From Paraburkholderia sp. IMGN_8 (GTDB taxonomy: Bacteria > Pseudomonadota > Gammaproteobacteria > Burkholderiales > Burkholderiaceae): a stretch of DNA of 64,000 nucleotides. A program made the position numbers and the translations under genes. Every line of letters starts with the position of its first letter. The stretch's first letter is position 1. Positions 9,008 through 17,800 of the stretch are shown piece after piece. The DNA lies in contig NZ_CP150901.1 of assembly GCF_038050405.1 (NCBI RefSeq), positions 1,550,001 through 1,614,000 on the forward strand. Reading direction: 5' to 3'. The notes beneath the pieces were generated by a model that worked only from the letters and a program-made list of their open reading frames with translations, was not told the DNA's origin and did not search any database.

Positions 9008-10492
9008 ATGTCTACCGTTGCCTATCCGTCGAGCGCAATCGACTCATCAGCCGCGCACACTGCCGGTGCTTCCGCTTCCCACATCATCCGCTCCGCGCAA
9101 GATGTGTCGCGTCTCGTCAACGCGGGCGCCGCGAAAGGCAGCAATGCGCGGGTGGTGATCGCCATCGCATTAGGCGGCGTGTTTCTCGATGCCTACGATC
9201 TGACCTCGCTTGCATACGGCGTGAAAGACATTGCCCGCCAGTTTGCGTTGAGCCCGGTGCAGGTCGGCTTCGTGTCATCGGCGATTACTTTCGGCGCGAT
9301 TCTCGGCGCATTGTTCGGCGGTTATCTGACTGACCGCATCGGCCGATACCGGGTGTTCATGGCCGACATGCTGTTCTTCGTGGTCGCTGCGATCGCCGCC
9401 GGACTCGCGCCGAACGCATGGGTGCTCGGCGGCGCGCGCTTTTTAATGGGTTTCGGCGTGGGGCTCGACTTGCCGGTGGCGATGGCTTTTCTCGCGGAGT
9501 TTTCCCGCGTGGCGGGCAAGGGCAACAAGGCGGCCAGTGTCGCGGCGTGGTGCCCGGCGTGGTATGCGGCCACCAGTACCTGCTATTTGCTGATCCTCGG
9601 GCTCTACGCGATTTTGCCGGATGCGCACCTTGGCTGGCTGTGGCGCCTGACGCTCGCGTTCGGCGCGGTCCCGGCGATCGTGATCATTCTGGTGCGCAGC
9701 CGCTATATCAGCGAATCGCCGGTTTGGGCAGCCAATCAGGGCGATCTTGAAGAAGCCGCGCGGATTCTGAAGCGTTCATACGGCATCGACGCCGTGGTGG
9801 AGCGCGGCACTGCGCCGGTCAAGGCGCCGCGCGCCGCGTCGTGGCGCAACTACGGCGTGCTGTTCAACGCGACGTATCGGCGCCGCACGATTCTCGCCGC
9901 CGTGATCGGCAGTGCCTCGTCGTTCGGATATAACGCGATCATTTTCGGTTTGCCGGTGATCATCACGAGCTTCTTCCATCAGGGGCCGCTTACGACGATC
10001 ATTGCCGCATTGGCGTTGAATCTGGGGTTCGCGTTCGTCGGCGGCTTGATCGGCGTGAAGACCGCGCCGACCGTCGGCGCGTGGAAGATGACCGTATTGG
10101 GGCTCTCGTTGCAGTTCGTATCGCTGATCGGCCTTGCGTTGATCGGCAAGCCGGGGAGTGGCGTCCTGGTCGTGCTGGCCATCCTGTTGCTCGGCGGCTA
10201 TCTGTTCGGACAGGGCCTCGGTCCCGGCTCGCATTCGATGACCTATGCGTCGCTGAGCTACCCGACCTCGCTGCGCGGTATCGGCGTGGGTTTCAATCAG
10301 ACGCTGGTGCGCTCCGCATCGACGATTTCGCTGTTTCTGTTCCCCGTGCTGGCGGCGGCGCTCGGCACCAAGGTGTTCTGGGTCATCGCGATCGCGCCGC
10401 TGACGTCGCTGCTATTCCTTTCGTTGATTCACTGGGAGCCGTCGAATTACGACATCGACGGCGAAGATTACCTGGTGTCGGCAGACAAATGA
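9008..10492 (+). CDS. MFS transporter, metabolite:proton symporter type
   Basis: This 494-residue major facilitator protein has about 12 membrane helices after a cytoplasmic N-tail of about 50 residues. Family marks include the DRIGR loop between helices 2 and 3 (GGYLTDRIGRYRV), the Asp-Tyr-Asp of helix 1 (GGVFLDAYDLTSLAYG) seen in sugar and aromatic-acid symporters, and RFLMGFGVGLDLP in helix 4. It opens a run of plus-strand genes (dioxygenase, ABC importer, regulator, aconitase-like enzyme, second MFS), so it probably imports or exports a substrate of that pathway. The start at 9008 has a weak ribosome site. The substrate cannot be read from the sequence. Confidence 0.88.
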   Translation: MSTVAYPSSAIDSSAAHTAGASASHIIRSAQDVSRLVNAGAAKGSNARVVIAIALGGVFLDAYDLTSLAYGVKDIARQFALSPVQVGFVSSAITFGAILGALFGGYLTDRIGRYRVFMADMLFFVVAAIAAGLAPNAWVLGGARFLMGFGVGLDLPVAMAFLAEFSRVAGKGNKAASVAAWCPAWYAATSTCYLLILGLYAILPDAHLGWLWRLTLAFGAVPAIVIILVRSRYISESPVWAANQGDLEEAARILKRSYGIDAVVERGTAPVKAPRAASWRNYGVLFNATYRRRTILAAVIGSASSFGYNAIIFGLPVIITSFFHQGPLTTIIAALALNLGFAFVGGLIGVKTAPTVGAWKMTVLGLSLQFVSLIGLALIGKPGSGVLVVLAILLLGGYLFGQGLGPGSHSMTYASLSYPTSLRGIGVGFNQTLVRSASTISLFLFPVLAAALGTKVFWVIAIAPLTSLLFLSLIHWEPSNYDIDGEDYLVSADK

Positions 10493-10729
10493 GCAAAGCG
10501 AAATTTGTTGGTTGGGACCTGCCCGGACCGACGCGATACCTGGATTTCCGGCAGTACTGCGCAGCCTGTGTCGACGTATTCGTCCGAGTCGCGTTAGAAC
10601 ATCGGGTTTATCACTCCAGCAGATAACCGTATCGGATTTGCTTCGTTGTCGTCGCGGCCGTGCGCCGGTAAATTCGTCTGACTGCGCCCTCGTGGGCGTC
10701 CTCCGAACAGATTCGATGAAGCGTTTCCT

Positions 10730-11638
10730 GTGACAACTGCCATTGCATCCACCACGGCCGGCGATCCCGGCCACGCTAGCCCAGCCCGGCGTATCGAGAT
10801 TCGCGCTTTCGGCGGCCCTGTCGGCGCTGAAGTGCTGGGTCTCGATCTCAACCAGCCGTTGAGCAGCGAAGATTTCGCGCGCATTCGCCGCGCGCACCTT
10901 GATCACCATGTGCTGGTGTTCCGCGATCAACGCATCACGCCGGATCAGCAGATCGCGTTCAGCCGCCGTTTCGGCCCGCTGCAGATCCATGTGCTGCATC
11001 AATTCCAGTTGCCGGGCTACCCGGAAGTGCTGGTCGTATCGAACATCGTCGAGAACGGTCGGCCGATCGGTCTGGGCGATGCCGGGCATTACTGGCATTC
11101 CGATCTGTCGTACAAGGAAAAGCCGAGCCTGGGTTCGCTGCTGCATGCGCAGGAATTGCCGTCGGAAGGCGGCGACACGTTGTTCGCCAACATGCACCTC
11201 GCGTGGGACACCTTGCCCGCGCATTTGCGCAGCGCCGTGCGGGGGCGCTCGGCGGAGCACACGTATCTTGCGAAATACGCGGAATTGCAGAAACGCAGCC
11301 CGTGGCGGCCGAATCTTTCTGCCGAGCAGATCGCACAAGTGAAGCCGGTGGTGCAGCCAATCGTGCGCACGCATCCGGAGACGGGGCGTAAGGCGCTTTT
11401 CGTCAGCGAGCATTTCACGACCCGCGTGATCGGGCTGCCCGAAGACGAGAGCAAACAATTGCTCGAGGAGATTTTTGCGCACAGCGTGCGTCCCGAGCAT
11501 CTGTACCGGCATCAGTGGGCCGAGCACGACATGGTGTTCTGGGACAACCGTTCGTTGATGCATCTCGCCGCCGGCACGCCGGACCATCTGCGCCGCAAGC
11601 TCTATCGCACGACTATCGAAGGCGATGTGCCGTTCTGA
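10730..11638 (+). CDS. TauD/TfdA family Fe(II)/2-oxoglutarate-dependent dioxygenase
   Basis: This 302-residue enzyme should hydroxylate a substrate using Fe(II), O2 and 2-oxoglutarate; for sulfonates or aryloxy acids this leads to cleavage. The metal triad is visible as His123-x-Asp125 (HYWHSDLSY) and His278 (SLMHLAAG), with the 2-oxoglutarate arginine at 289 or 293 (RRKLYRTT). An N-terminal segment with LVFRDQ and the FSRRFGPL motif is typical of the family. The start is GTG at 10730; the only upstream Met codons are in other frames. It lies between an MFS gene and the NitT/TauT-type ABC genes, the arrangement seen for taurine and related sulfonate use, but the true substrate is unknown. Confidence 0.92.
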   Translation: MTTAIASTTAGDPGHASPARRIEIRAFGGPVGAEVLGLDLNQPLSSEDFARIRRAHLDHHVLVFRDQRITPDQQIAFSRRFGPLQIHVLHQFQLPGYPEVLVVSNIVENGRPIGLGDAGHYWHSDLSYKEKPSLGSLLHAQELPSEGGDTLFANMHLAWDTLPAHLRSAVRGRSAEHTYLAKYAELQKRSPWRPNLSAEQIAQVKPVVQPIVRTHPETGRKALFVSEHFTTRVIGLPEDESKQLLEEIFAHSVRPEHLYRHQWAEHDMVFWDNRSLMHLAAGTPDHLRRKLYRTTIEGDVPF

Positions 11639-11684
11639 CGGCAACTTTGCCCGCTTCAACCATCGCACGCTAACCGGAGTTCCG

Positions 11685-12737
11685 ATGCTCGCCAAGTTTC
11701 GCCCGACCGCTGCGCGGTTATCCTTTGCTCGCCGTTTGACCGCAACGATCCTGACCTTATCGATGGGCGCGGCCGGCTTCGGCGCAGCCGTACCCGCGCA
11801 TGCTGAAGGACAGATCCGCATTGCCGAGCAGTTCGGGATTGTCTATCTGCTGCTGAACGTGGCGCGCGATCAGCAATTCGTCGAGAAAGAAGGGCGTAAG
11901 CAGGGGCTCGACATCAAGGTGGACTGGGCGAAGCTGTCGGGCGGCGCCGCCGTCAACGATGCGCTGCTCTCAGGCGCGGTGGATATCGCGGGCGCCGGCG
12001 TCGGCCCGTTGCTGACGATCTGGGACCGCACGCACGGCAGGCAGAACGTGAAGGGCGTCGCGTCGCTGGGCAATTTGCCGTATTACCTCGTGAGCAACAA
12101 TCCCGAAGTGAAGACGATCGCCGATTTCTCCGAGAAGGACCGCATCGCGGTACCGGCCGTCACCGTCTCGGTGCAATCGCGCGTGCTGCAATACGCGGCG
12201 GCGAAACGCTGGGGCGACAAGGATTACAACCGGCTCGACAAGCTCACCCAGGCATTGCCGCATCCGGATGCGGCCGCGGCGATTATCGCGGGCGGCACGG
12301 AAATCACCGGGCATTTCGGCAATCCGCCGTTTCAGGAGCAGGAGCTGGCCGGCAATCCGAAGGCGCATATCGTGCTGAACTCGTATGACGTGCTGGGAGG
12401 CCCGAGTTCGGCAACGGTTCTATACGCAACCGGGAAATTCCGCGACGACAATCCGAAGACCTACCGGGCATTCGTCGATGCGCTGGCCGACGCGGCGCGT
12501 TTCGTGACAGCGAATCCGGATGCCGCTGCGGATATTTACATCCGTACCAATCAATCGAAGATCGACCGCGATCTGCTGCTGAAGGTGATCAGGAATCCGC
12601 AAGTGCAATTCAAGGTCACGCCGCAGAACACGCTTGGGCTCGCGCAGTTCATGTATCGCGTCGGGGCGATCAGGAACGAGCCGAAGTCATGGAAGGACTA
12701 TTTCTTCGACGATCCGGCGACGGCGGCGGGAAGCTGA
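11685..12737 (+). CDS. ABC transporter substrate-binding protein, NitT/TauT (SsuA-like) family
   Basis: This periplasmic binding protein captures the ligand for the ABC importer encoded next. From ATG 11685 it has 350 residues, with a signal peptide of about 45 residues ending at AVPAHA-EGQ. The mature chain shows the NMT1/SsuA-like pattern: IRIAEQFGIVYLLLNVARDQ at the start, GLDIKVDWAKLSGGAAVNDA, and a hinge with ALLSGAVDIAGAGVGPLL. The start was set at 11685 because it follows a CGGAG site and starts the signal peptide; an upstream CTG/GTG-type extension overlaps the dioxygenase gene. It lies 46 bp after the dioxygenase, so co-transcription is likely. The family binds sulfonates, nitrate, thiamine precursors or aromatic acids; the ligand is not identifiable. 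Confidence 0.9.
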   Translation: MLAKFRPTAARLSFARRLTATILTLSMGAAGFGAAVPAHAEGQIRIAEQFGIVYLLLNVARDQQFVEKEGRKQGLDIKVDWAKLSGGAAVNDALLSGAVDIAGAGVGPLLTIWDRTHGRQNVKGVASLGNLPYYLVSNNPEVKTIADFSEKDRIAVPAVTVSVQSRVLQYAAAKRWGDKDYNRLDKLTQALPHPDAAAAIIAGGTEITGHFGNPPFQEQELAGNPKAHIVLNSYDVLGGPSSATVLYATGKFRDDNPKTYRAFVDALADAARFVTANPDAAADIYIRTNQSKIDRDLLLKVIRNPQVQFKVTPQNTLGLAQFMYRVGAIRNEPKSWKDYFFDDPATAAGS

Positions 12738-12807
12738 TCATGGCGTTTTTCTCCAACTTCGCTAGACATTCATCGGCCCGTATGGTCTGCTTACAGGGAG
12801 CGATCTG

Positions 12808-13659
12808 ATGGTGGCTAATCCCACGCTGCTGTTTCCCAACCGCGCTGAGCAAGCAGGCAGTCCGCCGCTTGCGGACGGCCCGGCGACCAGTGAAAAGTTG
12901 CTCGCGGTCGAGCACGTCAACCTCGAATACCGCACCCGCGAGCGGATCGTCCGCGCCACGCACGACGTGAGCTTCGACGTCTACGGCGGTGACCGCTTCG
13001 TGCTGCTTGGACCGTCCGGTTGCGGCAAGTCGACCTTGCTCAAAGCAGTCGCGGGTTTCATTCAACCGAGCTCGGGCAGCATCTCGCTCGACGGCGAAGC
13101 CGTACGTGGCCCCGGCGCCGATCGCATCGTCGTTTTTCAGGAGTTCGACCAGTTGCCGCCGTGGAAGACGGTTCTGCAAAATGTCGCGTTCCCGCTGCGC
13201 GTAGCGAAAAAGCGCTCGCGTGCGGAATCCAACGAGCGTGCGCTGCATTATCTGGAGAAGGTGGGTCTCGCTTCGTTTGCTCATGCTTATCCGCACACTT
13301 TGTCGGGCGGCATGAAGCAACGGGTCGCGATTGCCCGCGCGCTGGCCATGCAACCGCGCGTGCTGCTGATGGACGAACCCTTTGCCGCGCTCGATGCGCT
13401 CACCCGCCGCAAGATGCAGGAGGAACTGCTGCGCTTGTGGGAAGAGGTGAACTTCACCTTGCTGTTCGTCACGCATTCGATCGAAGAGGCACTCGTGGTC
13501 GGCAACCGGATTCTGTTGCTGTCGCCGCATCCCGGGCGTGTGCGGGCCGAGCTCAACAGCCACCAATATTCGCAGGACAGTTTCGGGCGCAGCGATTTTC
13601 AGCGCGGCGTCGCGCGTATTCATCACCTGTTGTTCGAGCAGACGGAGGCCGTGCAATGA
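12808..13659 (+). CDS. ABC transporter ATP-binding protein, NitT/TauT (TauB/SsuB) family
   Basis: This is the nucleotide-binding subunit that powers the importer. The 283 residues include Walker A ([16 protein letters not shown]), the Q-loop (VFQEFDQLPPWKTVLQN, where Pro-Trp is typical of the TauB/SsuB group), the signature LSGGMKQRVAIARAL, Walker B (RVLLMDEPFAALDA) and the switch His (FVTHSIEEAL). An N-terminal extension of about 30 residues precedes the ABC domain. The stop overlaps the permease start in an ATGA arrangement (13656-13659), which indicates translational coupling. The gene lies 70 bp after the binding-protein gene. Confidence 0.95.
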   Translation: MVANPTLLFPNRAEQAGSPPLADGPATSEKLLAVEHVNLEYRTRERIVRATHDVSFDVYGGDRFVLLGPSGCGKSTLLKAVAGFIQPSSGSISLDGEAVRGPGADRIVVFQEFDQLPPWKTVLQNVAFPLRVAKKRSRAESNERALHYLEKVGLASFAHAYPHTLSGGMKQRVAIARALAMQPRVLLMDEPFAALDALTRRKMQEELLRLWEEVNFTLLFVTHSIEEALVVGNRILLLSPHPGRVRAELNSHQYSQDSFGRSDFQRGVARIHHLLFEQTEAVQ

Positions 13660-14534
13660 GTTCTCCCGTCACCTTGCTGCCGCCGGTTCGCGAAGAGTAT
13701 GAACGTCCGCTCGAACCGCTCGGTGAACTTGCGCTCGAAGCGCCGCTGCCGCTCGGCAAGCGGATTTTTGCGCAAGCCTGGTTGCGCAAGACGTTGATTG
13801 CGCTGGTGCTGATCGCCGTGTGGGAGATCGCCGCGCGCGCCGTCGATAACGATTTGCTGTTGCCGACTTTCGGCGCGACCTTCAGTGCCTTCGTACAAGG
13901 TATCTGGTCCGGCGAACTGCTGCAGAAAACCGCTGTGTCGATGTCGGTTCTGTTGCGCGGCTATCTGCTGGGCGCCGTGCTCGCGTTCGTGTTGACGTCG
14001 CTGGCTGTGTCGACACGCGTGGGCCGCGATTTCCTGTCGATGCTGACCGCGATGTTCAATCCGTTGCCTTCGATCGCACTGTTGCCGCTCGCGTTGCTGT
14101 GGTTCGGCTTGGGGACCGGCAGCTTGCTGTTCGTCCTGGTGCACTCGGTGTTGTGGCCGCTTGCGCTCAATACATACTCCGGTTTTCAGTCGGTGCCCGC
14201 GACGCTGCGCATGACGGGCCGCAACTACGGGCTGACCGGCTTGCGTCACGTCCTACTGATTCTGGTGCCGGCGGCGTTGCCGTCGATTCTCGCCGGCTTG
14301 CGCGTTGGCTGGGCATTTGCTTGGCGTACGCTGATTGCGGCCGAACTCGTATTCGGCGCGAGTTCCGGCAACGGTGGCCTTGGCTGGTACATCTTCCAGA
14401 ATCGCAACGAGTTGTACACGGATCGCGTTTTCGCTGGGCTGGCGGCGGTGATCGTGATCGGCTTGCTGGTCGAGCATCTGGTGTTCGATACGCTCGAGCG
14501 CATCACCGTGCGGCGCTGGGGTGTGCAGCATTAG
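13656..14534 (+). CDS. ABC transporter permease, NitT/TauT (TauC/SsuC) family
   Basis: This is the membrane subunit of the importer, 292 residues. About six membrane helices are present (the first, KTLIALVLIAVWEIAARAVD, at about 46-65), together with the binding-protein-dependent permease loop (GLRVGWAFAWRTLIAAELVF) that contacts the ATPase. The ATG at 13656 overlaps the ATPase stop by four bases; a longer frame upstream exists only because it runs through the ATPase gene in another frame. A strong hairpin with a short T-run follows at 14568, so the transcript from the dioxygenase and ABC genes probably ends here. Confidence 0.93.
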   Translation: MSSPVTLLPPVREEYERPLEPLGELALEAPLPLGKRIFAQAWLRKTLIALVLIAVWEIAARAVDNDLLLPTFGATFSAFVQGIWSGELLQKTAVSMSVLLRGYLLGAVLAFVLTSLAVSTRVGRDFLSMLTAMFNPLPSIALLPLALLWFGLGTGSLLFVLVHSVLWPLALNTYSGFQSVPATLRMTGRNYGLTGLRHVLLILVPAALPSILAGLRVGWAFAWRTLIAAELVFGASSGNGGLGWYIFQNRNELYTDRVFAGLAAVIVIGLLVEHLVFDTLERITVRRWGVQH

Positions 14535-14567
14535 CAGACAGTGTGGGAGAGGCGGGCAGGCGATGGG

Positions 14568-14597
14568 AAAGGGCGAATCGTGGGATTCGCCCTTTTC
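14568..14597 (+). terminator. Rho-independent terminator after ABC permease gene
   Basis: A 12-bp stem AAAGGGCGAATC (14568-14579) pairs with GATTCGCCCTTT (14584-14595) around a GTGG tetraloop and is followed by further T residues. It stands 34 bp after the permease stop and before the LysR gene. It separates the importer transcript from the regulator and aconitase genes. Confidence 0.8.
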
Positions 14598-14716
14598 CAT
14601 TCAGCGCCGCCTGTCATCGACAGTGGCTCCGCCTCGGGCCGCTACCTTCCGCGCGAATGATATTCTTGCTCGCAAAAGTGCGACCGTCGTTTCGACCTTC
14701 ATAGCGCGGCAACCCC

Positions 14717-15619
14717 ATGGAAAACCTCCTCAAAAAACTCGACCTCACTTCGCTGCGCCTGTTCGTTGCCGTCTGCCAGGAGCAGAACATCGCGCGCGCG
14801 GCCGAACGCGAGTTCATCGCGTCTTCCGCGGTGAGCCGGCGCATCGCCGAGATCGAGGCGCTGATCGGCCTGCCGGTGATACAGCGCCAGTCGCGCGGCA
14901 TCACGGTGACACCGGTCGGCGAGACCGTGCTGCGCTATGCGCAGGCGATCATCGGCAACATCGAACAGATGAGCGCCGAATTGTCGCGCTTTTCTTCGGG
15001 CGCGAAGGGCCGTGTGCGCGTGGTGGCGAATCTGTCGTCGATCGTGCAGTTCTTGCCGGAAGACGTCGCGGCGTTCGGGCGCGCGTTTCCCGAAGTGTCG
15101 ATCGAACTGGAAGAGGAGAACAGCGCGGACGTGCTGCGTATCGTCGACGAGCATGGCGCGGACTTCGGCATCTGCAACGCGGTGGCCGGCAGCGAGGCAT
15201 TCGAGCAGGTACCGTATCGGGAAGACCGCCTTGCGGTGCTGGTGCCGGGCGGCCATCGTCTGGCCGACGCGTCGCGCGTGACGTTCGACGACCTGCTCGG
15301 CGATAGCTTCGTCGGCCTGCGCAGCGAGAGCGCGCTGACGCAGCTTCTCACACAGCAGGCGGCGAACGCCGGCCGGCGGCTCGACGTGAAGATCCGCGTC
15401 AGCAGTCTCGACGCATTGTGCAGGATGGTGCACGCGGGGCTCGGCATCGCGATTGTGCCTGAGCAGGTCGGCCTGCTTTATCTGAATGCGCTCGACGTCC
15501 GCCTGCTGGCGCTCGGCGATGCCTGGGCGGCGAGGCGTCTGGTGATGATCTTCAAGGCCCGCGACCAGTTGAGCGCCAGCGCGGCGGCGCTGGTGGGGTT
15601 TCTCGGCAACCAACCGTAG
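14717..15619 (+). CDS. LysR family transcriptional regulator
   Basis: This is a 300-residue DNA-binding regulator. The N-terminal helix-turn-helix is clear (LTSLRLFVAVCQEQNIARAA, then SSAVSRRIAEIEALIG), followed by the LysR substrate domain (about 92-295) with the FPEVSIELEEENSAD strand. It lies between the importer terminator and the aconitase-like gene on the same strand, 101 bp before the latter. The likely role is control of the surrounding catabolic cluster by a pathway intermediate. LysR genes are usually divergent from their target; here it is co-directional, so it may be autoregulated with the aconitase gene. Confidence 0.93.
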   Translation: MENLLKKLDLTSLRLFVAVCQEQNIARAAEREFIASSAVSRRIAEIEALIGLPVIQRQSRGITVTPVGETVLRYAQAIIGNIEQMSAELSRFSSGAKGRVRVVANLSSIVQFLPEDVAAFGRAFPEVSIELEEENSADVLRIVDEHGADFGICNAVAGSEAFEQVPYREDRLAVLVPGGHRLADASRVTFDDLLGDSFVGLRSESALTQLLTQQAANAGRRLDVKIRVSSLDALCRMVHAGLGIAIVPEQVGLLYLNALDVRLLALGDAWAARRLVMIFKARDQLSASAAALVGFLGNQP

Positions 15620-15720
15620 CGCGCGGCCCAGCAGCGTTCGCCAAACGAGACGTCAGCGTTGCCGGACCGGCACTTCGGCATTGCCCTTGCGCGCCTTATA
15701 GTGAGCGCAAGGAGAATGCA

Positions 15721-17679
15721 ATGGAAGATACGATTCGTCTGGACGGCCGCGTGCTGTATCTGTCGGAAGACCCCGCGGTGCTCGAGGCGCAGCTCGCGGG
15801 CGAAAATTTCACGCGTGCCACGGCCGGAGCGCTGCGCGATAACGTTTCCACCGACGAAATCACGCCAGTCACTGTGATGCTCACTTACGACGAGCGCCTC
15901 GGCCAATATCCCTACGTTGGTTTCAAGGCCGGCGAGCGCATGCCGATCGGCCGCAATGCGATCAGGGACGGCGGCTTCCAGGTGACGGTGGCGGGCAAGC
16001 GCTACGGCAAGGGTTCTTCGCGCGAATCGAGTCCGTTGGCGGAGTTGTCGGCGGGAATCCGCTTGATCGTCGCGGAGAGTTTCGAGCGTATCTATCAGCA
16101 GAACTGCGACAACATCGGCATTCTCACCACGACCGATTTCTCGGTGCTCGATCGTCTGATCGCGGGCGAAGCGGTGCCGATCGACGAATTCCTCAAAGGC
16201 CGCGATGCGCTCACGCAGCAGATCATTCGCAGCGGCGGCCTGCTTGCGTACAGCAAGTTCGCGGACTGGCCGGCGCCGCGTGTGCGTGATGTTATGAGCG
16301 CGGCTGGCACGCATGCCGCGGCGGAGCGCAAAACGCTGGTGGAGAAGATCATCGAGCGGCATCTTCATCCGGGCATTGAACGCGCGCAACGCGGCGACGG
16401 CGTGTTCATCGCCGCCGACTGGCGCTTCAGCCACGATTACTTCACCGGCATGTGCGCGCATCTGATGCATCGCGCGTTCGGCAAGCCCGCGCCGTTGCAT
16501 GCGCCGGATCACATCATCGCGTTTCAGGACCATCTGGTGCTCGCCGCGCAAAGCATTCCGCACGTGCGCGACGGTTTGCTGCCGGGCGTCGCCAATCTGA
16601 TGGAAGGGCATACGTCCTTCTCGCGCGACTATCCGGTGCGCTCGCATGGCGCGCTCGACGGCACGCCCGGTTCCGAAGGCATCTGTCATGCGCTGATGGC
16701 GGAGCAGTACGCGTTGCCGGGGCAGGTTGCATGCGGCACCGATTCGCACACGCCTCATTCGGGTTCGCTCGGCTGTCTCGCATTCGGTGCGGGCGCAACG
16801 GAAATCGCCAATAGCTGGGTGACGGGCTACGTGCGCTGCAAAGTGCCGGAAACCTTGCGCATCGAAATCGACGGGACCTTGCGCGACGGCGTGACCGCCA
16901 AGGACGTCGTGCTGCATCTGTTGCAAATGGATGCGATCCGCTCGGGCGGCGCGATCGGACTGGTGTTCGAATACGGCGGCGAAGCAGTGCGCGCGATGTC
17001 GATCGACGAGCGCGGGACGCTGACCAACATGGTCGCGGAATTGGGCGGCTTCACCGGCATTGTCGAGCCGGACGAACGCACCGTGGCGTTTCTGAAGGAG
17101 CGGCGCGGTGTCGATTTCGTCCTCGAAAACTGGATGAAAAGCGATGTGGGCGCGACCTATCGCGACACGATCCGCATCGACGCCACCGCAATCGAGCCGA
17201 TGCTCGCGCGTCCCGGCGATCCGGGCAACGGCGTGCCCGCGCCGCAACTGGAGCAGGACGTCGCCATCGATATCGCGTACGGCGGCTCATGCACCGCGGG
17301 CAAGCGCGAAGACTTCGACTTCTATCATGAGGTGTTGCGCTGGGGCGTGGAGCAGGGCATGCGGGTGCCCGACGGCAAGCGTCTGTTCCTGCAATTCGGC
17401 ACGATGGCGGTGCGCACGTATTGCGACGAGCAAGGCTATTTGCCGGTATTCGAGCGCGCCGGCGTGACGCTCGTGATGCCGGGCTGCGGCTCGTGCGCGA
17501 ACTGCGGACCGGGGCAGTCCGCCAATGCGAACGAGGTGACGATCAGCGCGATCAACCGAAATTTCCCCGGCCGTTCGGGACCGGGCAATGTGTGGCTCGC
17601 GAGTCCGTACACGGTCGCGGCGAGCGCGCTGGCCGGGAAAATTACCACCTTCGAACAATTGAAGCGCACACGCGGCTAG
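15721..17679 (+). CDS. Aconitase-superfamily hydro-lyase with N-terminal swivel domain
   Basis: This is a 652-residue 4Fe-4S hydro-lyase of the aconitase/isopropylmalate isomerase superfamily. The order is unusual: the swivel domain comes first (about 1-190; GKGSSRESSPLAEL, VAESFERIYQQNCDN), and the catalytic domains follow (CGTDSHTPHSGSLG near 340, GGSCTAGKRE, PGCGSCANCGPGQ). Cluster ligands are probably Cys524, Cys589 and Cys592. Normal AcnA and LeuC have the swivel at the end or on a separate chain; AcnB has it before the catalytic part but behind a HEAT domain that is absent here. The usual CTN motif reads CTA. RBS AAGGAG precedes ATG 15721. The substrate is unknown; the context suggests a dedicated step in the cluster rather than the citric acid cycle. 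Confidence 0.88.
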   Translation: MEDTIRLDGRVLYLSEDPAVLEAQLAGENFTRATAGALRDNVSTDEITPVTVMLTYDERLGQYPYVGFKAGERMPIGRNAIRDGGFQVTVAGKRYGKGSSRESSPLAELSAGIRLIVAESFERIYQQNCDNIGILTTTDFSVLDRLIAGEAVPIDEFLKGRDALTQQIIRSGGLLAYSKFADWPAPRVRDVMSAAGTHAAAERKTLVEKIIERHLHPGIERAQRGDGVFIAADWRFSHDYFTGMCAHLMHRAFGKPAPLHAPDHIIAFQDHLVLAAQSIPHVRDGLLPGVANLMEGHTSFSRDYPVRSHGALDGTPGSEGICHALMAEQYALPGQVACGTDSHTPHSGSLGCLAFGAGATEIANSWVTGYVRCKVPETLRIEIDGTLRDGVTAKDVVLHLLQMDAIRSGGAIGLVFEYGGEAVRAMSIDERGTLTNMVAELGGFTGIVEPDERTVAFLKERRGVDFVLENWMKSDVGATYRDTIRIDATAIEPMLARPGDPGNGVPAPQLEQDVAIDIAYGGSCTAGKREDFDFYHEVLRWGVEQGMRVPDGKRLFLQFGTMAVRTYCDEQGYLPVFERAGVTLVMPGCGSCANCGPGQSANANEVTISAINRNFPGRSGPGNVWLASPYTVAASALAGKITTFEQLKRTRG

Positions 17680-17800
17680 AATGCTGGCCGGACCTTGGGC
17701 TCCGGTATCGTGAAACGCGCGTGACGCGCGCAGGGTACGAAAGGCCGGCACCAGACCGGCCCCGACCGGCCTCGACAGGCATCACCTGGAGACAAACAAC

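Noticed and set aside
10412..11821. Open reading frame of about 469 codons antisense to the dioxygenase
   Set aside because: Its composition is that of a mirror frame and it spans an intergenic region and two genes on the other strand.
13020..13655. Upstream extension of the ABC permease frame
   Set aside because: It overlaps the ATPase gene in another frame; the ATGA overlap at 13656 gives a normal permease.
15478..17247. Open reading frame of about 589 codons antisense to the aconitase-like gene
   Set aside because: It mirrors the GC-rich third positions of the real gene, has Arg/His/Ala-rich low-complexity translation and no family motifs.
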